Shown in pieces: positions 35,495-43,387 of a stretch of DNA of 64,000 nucleotides (the stretch's first letter is position 1; each line of letters starts with the position of its first letter). The stretch is from NCBI RefSeq assembly GCF_040219335.1, contig NZ_JAVJSQ010000007.1, forward strand, positions 310,001-374,000, read 5' to 3'. This DNA comes from Gimesia sp. Lineage in GTDB: Bacteria > Planctomycetota > Planctomycetia > Planctomycetales > Planctomycetaceae. Below the pieces are notes generated by a model. The model had not been told where the DNA came from. It made no database searches and saw only the letters and a program-made list of their open reading frames with translations. A program made the position numbers and the translations under genes.

Positions 35495-36262
35495 TCACGC
35501 GTAATTTGATTCTTCCGGTATCGGCTGGTCTTCGCTGCCCATCTGGTAGCCGAGCTCTTCCGGGATCAGCGTCGGTCGATAGCCGAGCAGTTGTTCGGCT
35601 TTGCTGAGATCCCAGCGGCGCTGTTTGCTTTCGCCGACAATGGTGATGACTTCACAGCCCTTGATCGACGCGGTTACCGCTTTCTGATATGCCTGCAGGA
35701 GATCCGGAAACGGCACCCACTGGGGCCGGAGCGGATGTGTTTTCCAGAGCGGATGATCCAGGTCGATCGGCTTGGGAATCCGCAGACAGACGATGGACAT
35801 CCCGTGCTGCTGCGCGTAGTGCGCACACATCACTTCACCCAGTTGCTTCGTCAGGGCATACGAACCAACGGGCCGCGGTGCTGCATCCGAGGCGACCCAC
35901 TCCGGTGCCTGATAGCCGAGTACCGTCATGATGGTGCTGGTAAAGATGAAGCGTTTGACACCCGCATCGCGGGCCGCTTCGAGCAGGTTGAAGGACCCTT
36001 TGAGATTGACGTCAAAGCGCCGATTGTTCAATTCATCCCCTTCCATGGGGCCTTCGTCCGCCTGTTTGGCCAGATGCACGACGGCGTCGATGCCCTGCAT
36101 GGCGGCCCGGGTCTGCGCAGGATCGGTGATGTCCAGCGGGATACAGCGGGCGTCGTCCGGGTTCGGATGAATGTCACCCAGGACCAGTTCGTCGTCCGTC
36201 TGCCAGTGCTGACTGAAATAGCGTCCCACATAGCCGGCAGCGCCGGTGATTAAAATGCGCAT
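35495..36262 (-). CDS. NAD-dependent epimerase/dehydratase (extended SDR)
   Basis: A 255-residue extended short-chain dehydrogenase/reductase. The NAD-binding glycine motif GAAGYVGRY is at residues 7-15 (GxxGxxG). The catalytic Tyr and Lys are in SYALTKQLGE near residues 131-140 (YxxxK), with TSTIM nearby as the Ser/Thr. The length is at the short end for nucleotide-sugar epimerases (300-350), so the C-terminal substrate domain is reduced. Uronate dehydrogenase-like enzymes have this size and a similar start (MRILITGAAGYVGRY). It is likely a sugar or uronate dehydrogenase; the exact substrate is open. It lies 37 bases after the end of the M19 gene on the same strand. Confidence 0.8.
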   Translation of the reverse strand: MRILITGAAGYVGRYFSQHWQTDDELVLGDIHPNPDDARCIPLDITDPAQTRAAMQGIDAVVHLAKQADEGPMEGDELNNRRFDVNLKGSFNLLEAARDAGVKRFIFTSTIMTVLGYQAPEWVASDAAPRPVGSYALTKQLGEVMCAHYAQQHGMSIVCLRIPKPIDLDHPLWKTHPLRPQWVPFPDLLQAYQKAVTASIKGCEVITIVGESKQRRWDLSKAEQLLGYRPTLIPEELGYQMGSEDQPIPEESNYA

Positions 36263-36299
36263 GACGTGTTCTTTATTTCAGAGAGGAGCGTCGTTCATT

Positions 36300-37637
36300 T
36301 CAGGAAAGTGATTCGCGACAGACCCTGAGCATGTTACCGCCGATGATCTTCTGAATGTCTTCGTCGGAGTAGCCTCGCTGGACCAGGCCGACGGTAAACA
36401 GAGGCCAGTTGGTCCAGGAGACGCTGGTACTCATTTCGGAGGTCGTGCGGAAGCTGTCGGGCGGCCACAGGCTGCGCCAGGGAGTCCGCGAACGGGGTGC
36501 CCGGGGAACCTTTTTGTTTTCCAGGGAACTGTTGCGGGACGTGTAAGCGACATCGGTGCCGATGGCGACATGATCGATGCCGAATTTCTTCACCACGTAA
36601 TCAATGTGATCGATCAGTCGGCTGATATCGCCGCTGCCTCCCAGGTAACGGGGGATACAGCAGATGCCGATCAGACCGTTGGTTTCGACGATGGCCTTGA
36701 TCACATTATCTGGTTTGCTGCGGATGTGGTGATGCAGGCTGGCACAGGTGGAGTGGCTGGCTACCATCGGTTTTTCGGAAACCTGTGCTGTCTCCAGGCT
36801 GGTCTGCCAGCCGGAGTGGGCGACGTCGGGGATGATGCCGAGCTGGTTCATTTCCCGCACGACTTCGCGACCGAAGTCGCTGAGTCCCGCGTTGGCCGGT
36901 TCGGCACAGCCATCACCGAGCATGTTCCTGCGGTTGTAAGTCATGTGCATCATGCGGATGCCCAGCTGGAAGAAGATCCGCATGTATTTCATTTCGTCGG
37001 TCGTCGTTTCCCACTGCTGTGTGAGGGGAACACCGTTACCTGTGAGATAGAGACAGTGCCGTCCCTCTTTCTGAGCCTGTTCGATGTCATCGGGGGTGAT
37101 CGCCTTGGGAACGAAATCGGCGAGCATGTCGGTCGTGTAGGTGAACCGTGCGAGTCGCTTGATGAGTCGCATGGGGTCCTGTCCTTCCTCGCCGGCGTTC
37201 TGAAAGATACAGGTTACGCCGGCGGCATCGAAGGCTTCTTTGAATTCGCGCTGTTCGGCGGGATCGGTGACGCAGCGGGTCATCGACATGTCCTCGCGGA
37301 GGTCCTGCAGTTCCGCGGTCGAAGCGTGGTCGTTGATGGCTGCGGCGAGTTTATCACCATCGATGGCGGCCCGGGGAGCGAAGCCGTAGGAATCGAAGAC
37401 GAGCGAATTCGCGTGCAGATCGAGACCGTGTTCGAGCTCTTTCTGGGTCGGCTTGAGAATATCGAGGGCGACCTGGCGGGCATGCAGAATCTTGTCGTTA
37501 CGAATTGGCTGTTGAGTTTTGCCGGTTTTGGCTGCGGTCTGTTCTGCGGCGGAGAGGGAGGCAGCCGCTGCGGCGCTGAGGCCGGTCGCCGCCAGTGACG
37601 AGCCCAGGAACGAACGACGGTTGATGGGATTGCTCAT
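36300..37637 (-). CDS. membrane dipeptidase (M19) homologue with altered metal site, Tat-exported
   Basis: A 445-residue member of the renal-dipeptidase family. The Tat signal INRRSFLGSSLAATGL starts at residue 5. Conserved blocks DVAHSG (His274), VASHST (His295), HHHIRSK (Arg306) and AIGTDVAY (Asp362) match metal or substrate residues of M19 enzymes. The N-terminal metal motif, normally DGHND, reads DSYGF here (residues 82-86), so the usual His and Asp are absent. The 'EG' strand reads TGNG at 199-202, losing the bridging Glu. The enzyme may therefore use one metal, or act differently, or only bind. I start at ATG 37637 as the Tat motif needs; the longer frame has no support. It lies upstream of the epimerase on the same strand. 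Confidence 0.8.
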   Translation of the reverse strand: MSNPINRRSFLGSSLAATGLSAAAAASLSAAEQTAAKTGKTQQPIRNDKILHARQVALDILKPTQKELEHGLDLHANSLVFDSYGFAPRAAIDGDKLAAAINDHASTAELQDLREDMSMTRCVTDPAEQREFKEAFDAAGVTCIFQNAGEEGQDPMRLIKRLARFTYTTDMLADFVPKAITPDDIEQAQKEGRHCLYLTGNGVPLTQQWETTTDEMKYMRIFFQLGIRMMHMTYNRRNMLGDGCAEPANAGLSDFGREVVREMNQLGIIPDVAHSGWQTSLETAQVSEKPMVASHSTCASLHHHIRSKPDNVIKAIVETNGLIGICCIPRYLGGSGDISRLIDHIDYVVKKFGIDHVAIGTDVAYTSRNSSLENKKVPRAPRSRTPWRSLWPPDSFRTTSEMSTSVSWTNWPLFTVGLVQRGYSDEDIQKIIGGNMLRVCRESLS

Positions 37638-37695
37638 GATGATGTCCGTGGTGTGAGGTTGGCAGGTTGGGGTGAGGTCTAAGTGAGTCTGGTGA

Positions 37696-38529
37696 TTATT
37701 TCTGATCGCAGCCACAGCCGCCGCTGGAGCAGCCCGAAGCAGCAGGTGCTTCGTCGACGGGGTGAAAAACAATCCGCCAGGGATAGCGGGCATTCAGCTC
37801 CTGTGCCAGAATTTCCAGGGCCGGCAGGCGGCTGCCCAGATAATACAGGACGACTGTCTGCTGATCAAACAGTTGTTCGCAATCGATGATTTCCGCAGGC
37901 ATGCCCCGCTCCTGAATCAACTGCTGACAGTCGTGGAAGACCTGGGTGTTGACGTTTCCCTGTCCGGGCAACTGTTCCTGATCGAGGGGAGTGAACTCGC
38001 GCAGGATCGTTCCCGCGGGGGTTTTGTTTTTGTCTGGAGGTAAGAAGGACGAAAGAATCTCGCCGACTTCTTCGCCGCGACTGGTCTGCAGGATGACGCG
38101 ATCGCGGTGGTGATAGTTCGTTTCGGCGTCCGCGGCGAAGTGATCGACCCAGCCCATGACGCTGTAGCGGACCAGGAACAGGTTGAGTGCTTCTGCTTCT
38201 GCAAACGCGTCCCCATTGATCAGCAACAGATCGGCTTCCTGTTTCAGTTCAAAGCGGGTGAGCGGAAACTCGGGGAAATCCAGACACTCGCCGCTGGCCA
38301 CATCGAACGTCCAGTCGTGCAGGGGGCAGTTGACTTCGGTGCCGCAACCTTCGCCTTCAATCAGCGTGGCACCCTGATGCGGACAGGCATTGTCGATCGC
38401 GTAAAAGGTTCCCGGCTGTTCCGGTTCGGCGACATGAAAAACGGCGATCTCGGTGCCCTGGAGGGTATATAGTTTTCGGCTGCCGGGTTTGATCTCGGAA
38501 ACATCGCCCAGCGGAATCCAGTTGGTCAT
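37696..38529 (-). CDS. Rieske [2Fe-2S] protein fused to a PSP1-like domain
   Basis: A 277-residue cytoplasmic protein. Residues 1-105 form a Rieske ferredoxin: Cys49-x-His51 in ACPHQGA and Cys68-x2-His71 in NCPLHDW, with an FDVASGEC strand behind. From about residue 117 a PSP1 C-terminal type domain (PF04468, as in YaaT) follows: LFLVRYSVMGWVDHFAA, HHRDRVILQTSRGEEVGEIL and the later CEQLFDQQTVVLYYLGSRLP with RYPWRIVFHPVD. The end is Cys-rich (SGCSSGGCGCDQK), which might bind an extra metal cluster. I start at ATG 38529. No signal or membrane helix is present. PSP1-type proteins in Bacillus work in competence/RNA-processing complexes with iron-sulfur clusters. A Rieske-PSP1 fusion is unusual to me. 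Confidence 0.8.
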   Translation of the reverse strand: MTNWIPLGDVSEIKPGSRKLYTLQGTEIAVFHVAEPEQPGTFYAIDNACPHQGATLIEGEGCGTEVNCPLHDWTFDVASGECLDFPEFPLTRFELKQEADLLLINGDAFAEAEALNLFLVRYSVMGWVDHFAADAETNYHHRDRVILQTSRGEEVGEILSSFLPPDKNKTPAGTILREFTPLDQEQLPGQGNVNTQVFHDCQQLIQERGMPAEIIDCEQLFDQQTVVLYYLGSRLPALEILAQELNARYPWRIVFHPVDEAPAASGCSSGGCGCDQK

Positions 38530-38651
38530 CAGTATTTCGATCCTGGTTAATAAAGACTTCCACAATGGTTGTCAGTTCCAGTTTATTATATGCTCGATGG
38601 GGAATCCTACTGTTTTATAACCAAAGTTACGGAGTGGAGCGAAAAAACAGC

Positions 38652-39194
38652 ATGGCTGTACGACATATCTTACTGGACATGGATGGCGTGATCGCCGATT
38701 TCATGGGCGCGATCCTCGAACTGCATGGTCAACGCGAACTGGCAGACAAGTGGCCGGACGGGGAAGCCGACTACGCGGGTGTGCTGGGCATGACCAAAGA
38801 CGAATTCTGGAAACCGGTCGACGGACTGGGGGGCCGTTTCTGGGCTGAGTTCCCGCCTTATCCCTGGCTGAATGAATTGCTGACACTGCTTAGAGAGACG
38901 GCGCCGTTCACCATCAGCACCTCACCCAGTCGCAGCGCTGCCTGTGCGTCAGCCAAGGTGGAATGGCTCAGGGAGCACTTCCAGGAGCCGCTGTATATGG
39001 ACTTCATGATCGGGACTCAGAAGTACCTGCTCGCGAAACCAGATGTCGTGTTAATTGATGACCAGCACAAAAATATCGATAAATTCCGGGAACATGGCGG
39101 ACAGGCGATTCTGTTTCCGCAGCCCTGGAATTCGAATTTTGCGATCACAGATCGGATCGGATACGTCAGATCGGAGCTGGAAAAGCTGGTTTAA
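38652..39194 (+). CDS. 5'-nucleotidase, NT5C-type HAD phosphatase
   Basis: A 180-residue HAD-superfamily enzyme resembling 5'(3')-deoxyribonucleotidases (NT5C, PF06941). Motif I is LLDMDGVIADF (residues 7-17, nucleophile Asp9 and acid Asp11). The Thr/Ser of motif II lies in TISTSPSRSA near residue 91, the Lys-containing motif III is near SAKVEW, and motif IV is VVLIDDQHKNI near residue 133. These enzymes dephosphorylate nucleoside monophosphates. I start at ATG 38652, which fits the family start (HILLDMDG); the longer open frame is not conserved. It is divergent from the Rieske-PSP1 gene, whose start is 122 bases away. Confidence 0.85.
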   Translation: MAVRHILLDMDGVIADFMGAILELHGQRELADKWPDGEADYAGVLGMTKDEFWKPVDGLGGRFWAEFPPYPWLNELLTLLRETAPFTISTSPSRSAACASAKVEWLREHFQEPLYMDFMIGTQKYLLAKPDVVLIDDQHKNIDKFREHGGQAILFPQPWNSNFAITDRIGYVRSELEKLV

Positions 39195-39513
39195 GCATTA
39201 CAACAGCCATTTTTGCCGCCAGACAGGTATACATACGGTTCATTTTTGGGGATAAGGGGTAGTTTTTGCAGCTCAGGGAAGGTATCCTAAGCGGTGTTTC
39301 ATAAATAAAGTTGTTAAATGAAAGTTGACGAATAGGAAATATAAGAGACAATAGATACTAGTTGGCGCCCAAACTATCGATACCGCAGTGCTTGCCGGGT
39401 TGCTGAATATATATCTGACGTCTTGAAGACGACCTGCCCGACTTTCCCCCGCAGCGCTACTACCGCCAAACCTCACAGCGTATCCTTCCTTTGATTTGGG
39501 ATAGAAAGACGAG
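39195..39513. other. 319-base non-coding leader before the cytochrome operon
   Basis: No convincing frame. It has AT-rich parts (around 39300-39360 and 39405-39415, with ATATATATC). There is a short inverted repeat GTCTT-G-AAGAC near 39420-39430. This stretch probably carries the promoter of the DUF1549 operon, but I cannot pick the boxes. Confidence 0.35.
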
Positions 39514-41970
39514 ATGAAATCTCTACTCTATCATGTTCTTGGCTGCCTGATTCTGCTCTCCGCTGTTTCCGCGCAAGCAGCGCCCCCGGCAGAATCAAAG
39601 GTCAGCGTCTATCCGGATAAAGTTGAACTGAATGGACCCCGTTCCCGTCAGCAACTGATCGTGACGCGTCAGCAGGACAAGCGTTTTGTCGACCTGACCC
39701 GCGATGTGCAGTTTCAATCACAGCAACCTGCTGTGGTGCAGGTTGACGCCCAGGGCGTGATCAAGCCCCTGGCGAACGGATCCGCGACGGTCACCGTCAC
39801 CGATGGTGCGCAGAAGATTAATATTCCGGTTCAGGTGAAAGACTTCGACCGCCAGGCCCTGCTCGATTTCGAGCGGGACATCCATCCCCTGTTTTCCCGC
39901 TTCGGCTGTAATGGCGGTTCCTGTCATGGGAAGCAGCGTGGTCAGGGGGGATTCCAGCTGTCGATGTTCGCCTTCGATCCCAATTACGATTATAACGCCC
40001 TGGTTAAGGAATCACGGGGACGACGGGCTTCGCCGCTGTCGCCCGAACAAAGTCTGGTGCTGCTGAAGGGATCCGGACAGGTTCCTCACGGCGGTGGTAA
40101 AAAACTGCCCGCCGACGGTCAGTATTATGCCTTGCTCGAACGCTGGATTTCTGAAGGGGCGACCCGTGAAGTCAAAGGGACTCCCGAACTCGTCAAGATT
40201 TCCGCAGAACCGACCGAACGGATCATGCTGCCGAAAACAAAGCAGCAGATGGTCGTCACCGCGCATTACAGCGATGGTTCGACCCGGGATATCACCGATC
40301 TGGCGGAGTTCATGTCCAGCGAAAGCGTTTACGTTTCCGTAGACGAACACGGTCTGGTGACTGCCGGCTCACTGATGGGTGAAGCCTCGATCATGGCCCG
40401 GTACATGGGGAAATTCGCTTCGCTGAGCGTGACGATTCCTTCCGACCACAAAGTTGCTGACGAATACTATGCCAAGCTGCCCCGCAATAACTTTATTGAC
40501 GGGCTGGTCTGGGACAAGCTGCAGAAATACGGTCTGAAGCCATCGGATCCGGTAGATGACGCAACCTACCTGCGTCGGGTTTCACTGGACATCATTGGTC
40601 GTACGCCGACCGCAGAAGAAGCACGGGCCTTCCTGCAGGATCCCTCCCCCAACAAGCGGGAGCGACTGGTCGATTATCTGCTGGAGCAGCCCGAGTACGG
40701 CGATCACTGGGCCAACAAATGGGCCGATTTATTGCGTCCCAATCCGTACCATGTGGGTATCAAGACCGTCTTGAATTATGATGCCTGGATTCGCGAGTCG
40801 TTTCATCAGAACAAACCTCTCGATCAGTTTACGCACGAATTGTTGACCGCCAAGGGAGGAACGTGGCACAACGGCGCGGTAACCATGTTCCGCGATCGCC
40901 GCAAACCTGAAGAGCTCACTACGATTGTCAGTCAGCTCTTTCTGGGAATTCGACTGAGCTGTGCCCAGTGTCATCACCACCCCAACGAAGTCTGGGGTCA
41001 GGAAGATTTCTACAGCTTTGCAGCCTACTTCGCAAAAATCGGCCGTAAAGGCCGCGGGATCTCGGCCCCGATTTCGGGATCTGAGGAGATGGTTTTCACC
41101 TCCAACTCTGGTAGCGTACGTCACCCGTTGACCAACGAAGTCCTGCCGCCACGCCCCCTGTTTGGCGAAGTGCCTGAGCTTAAAGAAAATCAGGATCCAC
41201 GCGAAATTCTGGCAGACTGGATTATCTCGCCTCAGAATCATTTCTTCGCCGAAGTGAATGCCAACCGCGTCTGGGCCGACCTGATGGGACGGGGGATTGT
41301 CGAGCCGATTGACGATTTCCGCGAAAGTAATCCTCCCTCGAACAAGCCGCTGATCAAAGCCCTGGGTCAGAAGTTCCGGGAGCAGAAATTTGATCTGAAA
41401 CAATACATCAAGACGATCGTGCTGTCGCACGTTTACAGTCTGAGTGCAATTCCCAATGAAACCAATGTGGGCGACACCCGCAACTACTCGCGGCATTACC
41501 GTCAGCGTCTGCGGGCCGAAGTTCTGCTGGACAGCGTGAGTGAAATGATCGGCGTGCCCGATACATTTTCAGCGATGCCCAAGGATTCAACGGCCAAACA
41601 GATCTGGACGCATCGTGTGAGCTCGGTCTTCCTCGATTCGTTTGGTCGCCCCGACCCGAACCAGGATCCGCCGTGCGAGCGGACGACCGATACCACGGTC
41701 GTGCAGGTGCTGCACATGATGAATTCCCGTGACCTCTATTCCCGCATTCAGTCCAAGAATGCGAATAGTGCGAAGTGGGCCGAAAGTAAAATGACACCCG
41801 ATCAGATTATGGAAGAACTGTATCTGACGGCTTATTCAAGATATCCAACCATCGAAGAAAAACGACTGGGGCGCTCCCTGTTTGAAGAGGAAGGCGCCAG
41901 CCGACAGCAGGTGATTGAAGACCTGATGTGGGCCCTGCTCAATACGCCGGAATACCTCTTCAAAAACTGA
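39514..41970 (+). CDS. DUF1549/DUF1553 protein with Ig-like domains (planctomycete surface cytochrome type)
   Basis: An exported 818-residue protein. Signal peptide (LGCLILLSAVSAQAA). An N-terminal Ig-like/BIG2 domain (residues about 25-110, ending ANGSATVTVTDGAQKI) precedes the heme-like motif FGCNGGSCHGKQ: Cys132-x4-Cys137-His138, a longer spacing than the classical CxxCH. A second Ig-like segment (SDGSTRDITDLAEF) follows. Then come DUF1549 (from about residue 330, DGLVWDKLQKYGLKPSDP and TYLRRVSLDIIGRTPT) and DUF1553 (from about residue 560 to the end, QNHFFAEVNANRVWADLMGRG, RLRAEVLLDSV). This is the first gene of a DUF1549-DUF1501-PPC operon, standard in Planctomycetes. The role of the family is not established. 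Confidence 0.92.
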   Translation: MKSLLYHVLGCLILLSAVSAQAAPPAESKVSVYPDKVELNGPRSRQQLIVTRQQDKRFVDLTRDVQFQSQQPAVVQVDAQGVIKPLANGSATVTVTDGAQKINIPVQVKDFDRQALLDFERDIHPLFSRFGCNGGSCHGKQRGQGGFQLSMFAFDPNYDYNALVKESRGRRASPLSPEQSLVLLKGSGQVPHGGGKKLPADGQYYALLERWISEGATREVKGTPELVKISAEPTERIMLPKTKQQMVVTAHYSDGSTRDITDLAEFMSSESVYVSVDEHGLVTAGSLMGEASIMARYMGKFASLSVTIPSDHKVADEYYAKLPRNNFIDGLVWDKLQKYGLKPSDPVDDATYLRRVSLDIIGRTPTAEEARAFLQDPSPNKRERLVDYLLEQPEYGDHWANKWADLLRPNPYHVGIKTVLNYDAWIRESFHQNKPLDQFTHELLTAKGGTWHNGAVTMFRDRRKPEELTTIVSQLFLGIRLSCAQCHHHPNEVWGQEDFYSFAAYFAKIGRKGRGISAPISGSEEMVFTSNSGSVRHPLTNEVLPPRPLFGEVPELKENQDPREILADWIISPQNHFFAEVNANRVWADLMGRGIVEPIDDFRESNPPSNKPLIKALGQKFREQKFDLKQYIKTIVLSHVYSLSAIPNETNVGDTRNYSRHYRQRLRAEVLLDSVSEMIGVPDTFSAMPKDSTAKQIWTHRVSSVFLDSFGRPDPNQDPPCERTTDTTVVQVLHMMNSRDLYSRIQSKNANSAKWAESKMTPDQIMEELYLTAYSRYPTIEEKRLGRSLFEEEGASRQQVIEDLMWALLNTPEYLFKN

Positions 41971-42025
41971 CGTCCCCTGCTCCACCAGGAAACATTGTTT
42001 GACATCTATTCGAACAGGATCAGAA

Positions 42026-43363
42026 ATGATGAACGTTTCAAAAAACTGCAATGGAATCACACGACGAAATTGCCTGCAGCTGGGCCTGGGTGCCATGACC
42101 GGCCTCGGGCTGACGGATCTGCTGCGTCTGCAGGCGCAGGCCAAAGGAACCGATGCTCCCCAGCGCAAGGCGACCGCCAAGAGCGTGATCCTGATCTGGA
42201 TGGACGGCGGTCCGTCGCATTACGAAACCTTCGACCCCAAACCGGAAGCACCGGTTGAAATTCGGGGTGAGTTCAACCCGATTCCCACCAAGGTGCCCGG
42301 AGTCCAGTTCTCCCAGCACATGAAGCGGCTGGCATCGATCTTCGATAAATACTCGGTAATCCGTTCGATCCGTCACAACCAGGGGAACCACGGTGCCGGT
42401 AACCACTACATGATGACCGGTGCCCCGCCACGAATTCCCGTGGGCTGTGGTGCCTTCGTGAGCTTCCACCCCAGTATGGGTTCGGTGGTGGCACACGAAA
42501 AGCCGACCACCAACAATCTGCCCGCTTATTTCTCGATGCCGCGGATGTCGCGGTCTGGCGGACCCAACTTCCTGGGAGCCAAGTACGCTCCGTTCGTGAT
42601 GTCGGACAACCCGAACTCGTCCAACTTCCGCGTACGTGACCTGGCGCTGCCCAGCGGTCTGACCGATGCCCGATACAAAACCCGCCGTGATCTGCGGGAA
42701 CAGGTTGATCAGCTGAAGCGGATCCGGGACGAAGTCGCCGGTGATCCGGTATTGAACCTGGATGAATACTACGAACAGGGTTACAACCTGGTGGCTTCCA
42801 CCGAAGCACAGACCGCGTTTGAGATCGATCGCGAGCCTGCCGAACTACGCGATAAGTATGGTCGCAGCTCCTTCGGTCAACGTGCCCTGCTGGCCCGTCG
42901 TCTGACGGAAGCGGGTGTGCCTTTCATTACACTGTATGAAGGGGGCTGGGACAATCACGGCAGTCTGTTCAAAACATTCAATGGCCGGATGCCTTCCTTT
43001 GAAAACACGATCGCCACGTTGATCGAAGACCTCGATGAGCGGGGGCTGCTGGATACGACGATGGTTGTGGCCCTGGGTGAATTTGGCCGTACGCCGAAAA
43101 TCAATCCGGGTGGCGGTCGCGACCACTGGTCGAACGCGATGTCGGTTCTGATGGCTGGCGGTGGAACACCGGGCGGACTGGCACTGGGTGCCACCGACAA
43201 GGCCGGTTATTCCGCAGTCGAACGAGTGCTCTCTCCGGAAAACTTTGTCTCCACCGTTTACACCAAAATGGGTATCGATCCCGACAAGGTGCTCTACACG
43301 CCGGAAGGTCGTCCGTCGCACCTCGTCAGCGATCCGACACCGATTCCGGAACTGTTCGCTTAA
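42026..43363 (+). CDS. DUF1501 protein, Tat-exported
   Basis: A 445-residue DUF1501 protein (PF07394), an alkaline-phosphatase-like fold of unknown activity. The Tat signal ITRRNCLQLGLGAMTGLGL lies near residue 11. Family blocks are LIWMDGGPSHYETFDPK near residue 58, RHNQGNHGAGNHYMMTG near residue 113, YEGGWDNHGSLF near residue 302 and VVALGEFGRTPKINPGGGRDHW near residue 347. I start at ATG 42026 (AGGAT upstream); a TTG at 41999 is in frame but unsupported. It follows the DUF1549 gene by 55 bases and precedes the PPC gene by 24, so all three are one operon. Confidence 0.92.
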   Translation: MMNVSKNCNGITRRNCLQLGLGAMTGLGLTDLLRLQAQAKGTDAPQRKATAKSVILIWMDGGPSHYETFDPKPEAPVEIRGEFNPIPTKVPGVQFSQHMKRLASIFDKYSVIRSIRHNQGNHGAGNHYMMTGAPPRIPVGCGAFVSFHPSMGSVVAHEKPTTNNLPAYFSMPRMSRSGGPNFLGAKYAPFVMSDNPNSSNFRVRDLALPSGLTDARYKTRRDLREQVDQLKRIRDEVAGDPVLNLDEYYEQGYNLVASTEAQTAFEIDREPAELRDKYGRSSFGQRALLARRLTEAGVPFITLYEGGWDNHGSLFKTFNGRMPSFENTIATLIEDLDERGLLDTTMVVALGEFGRTPKINPGGGRDHWSNAMSVLMAGGGTPGGLALGATDKAGYSAVERVLSPENFVSTVYTKMGIDPDKVLYTPEGRPSHLVSDPTPIPELFA

Positions 43364-43387
43364 TCCGAGCCCGCACTTCGACTGAGA

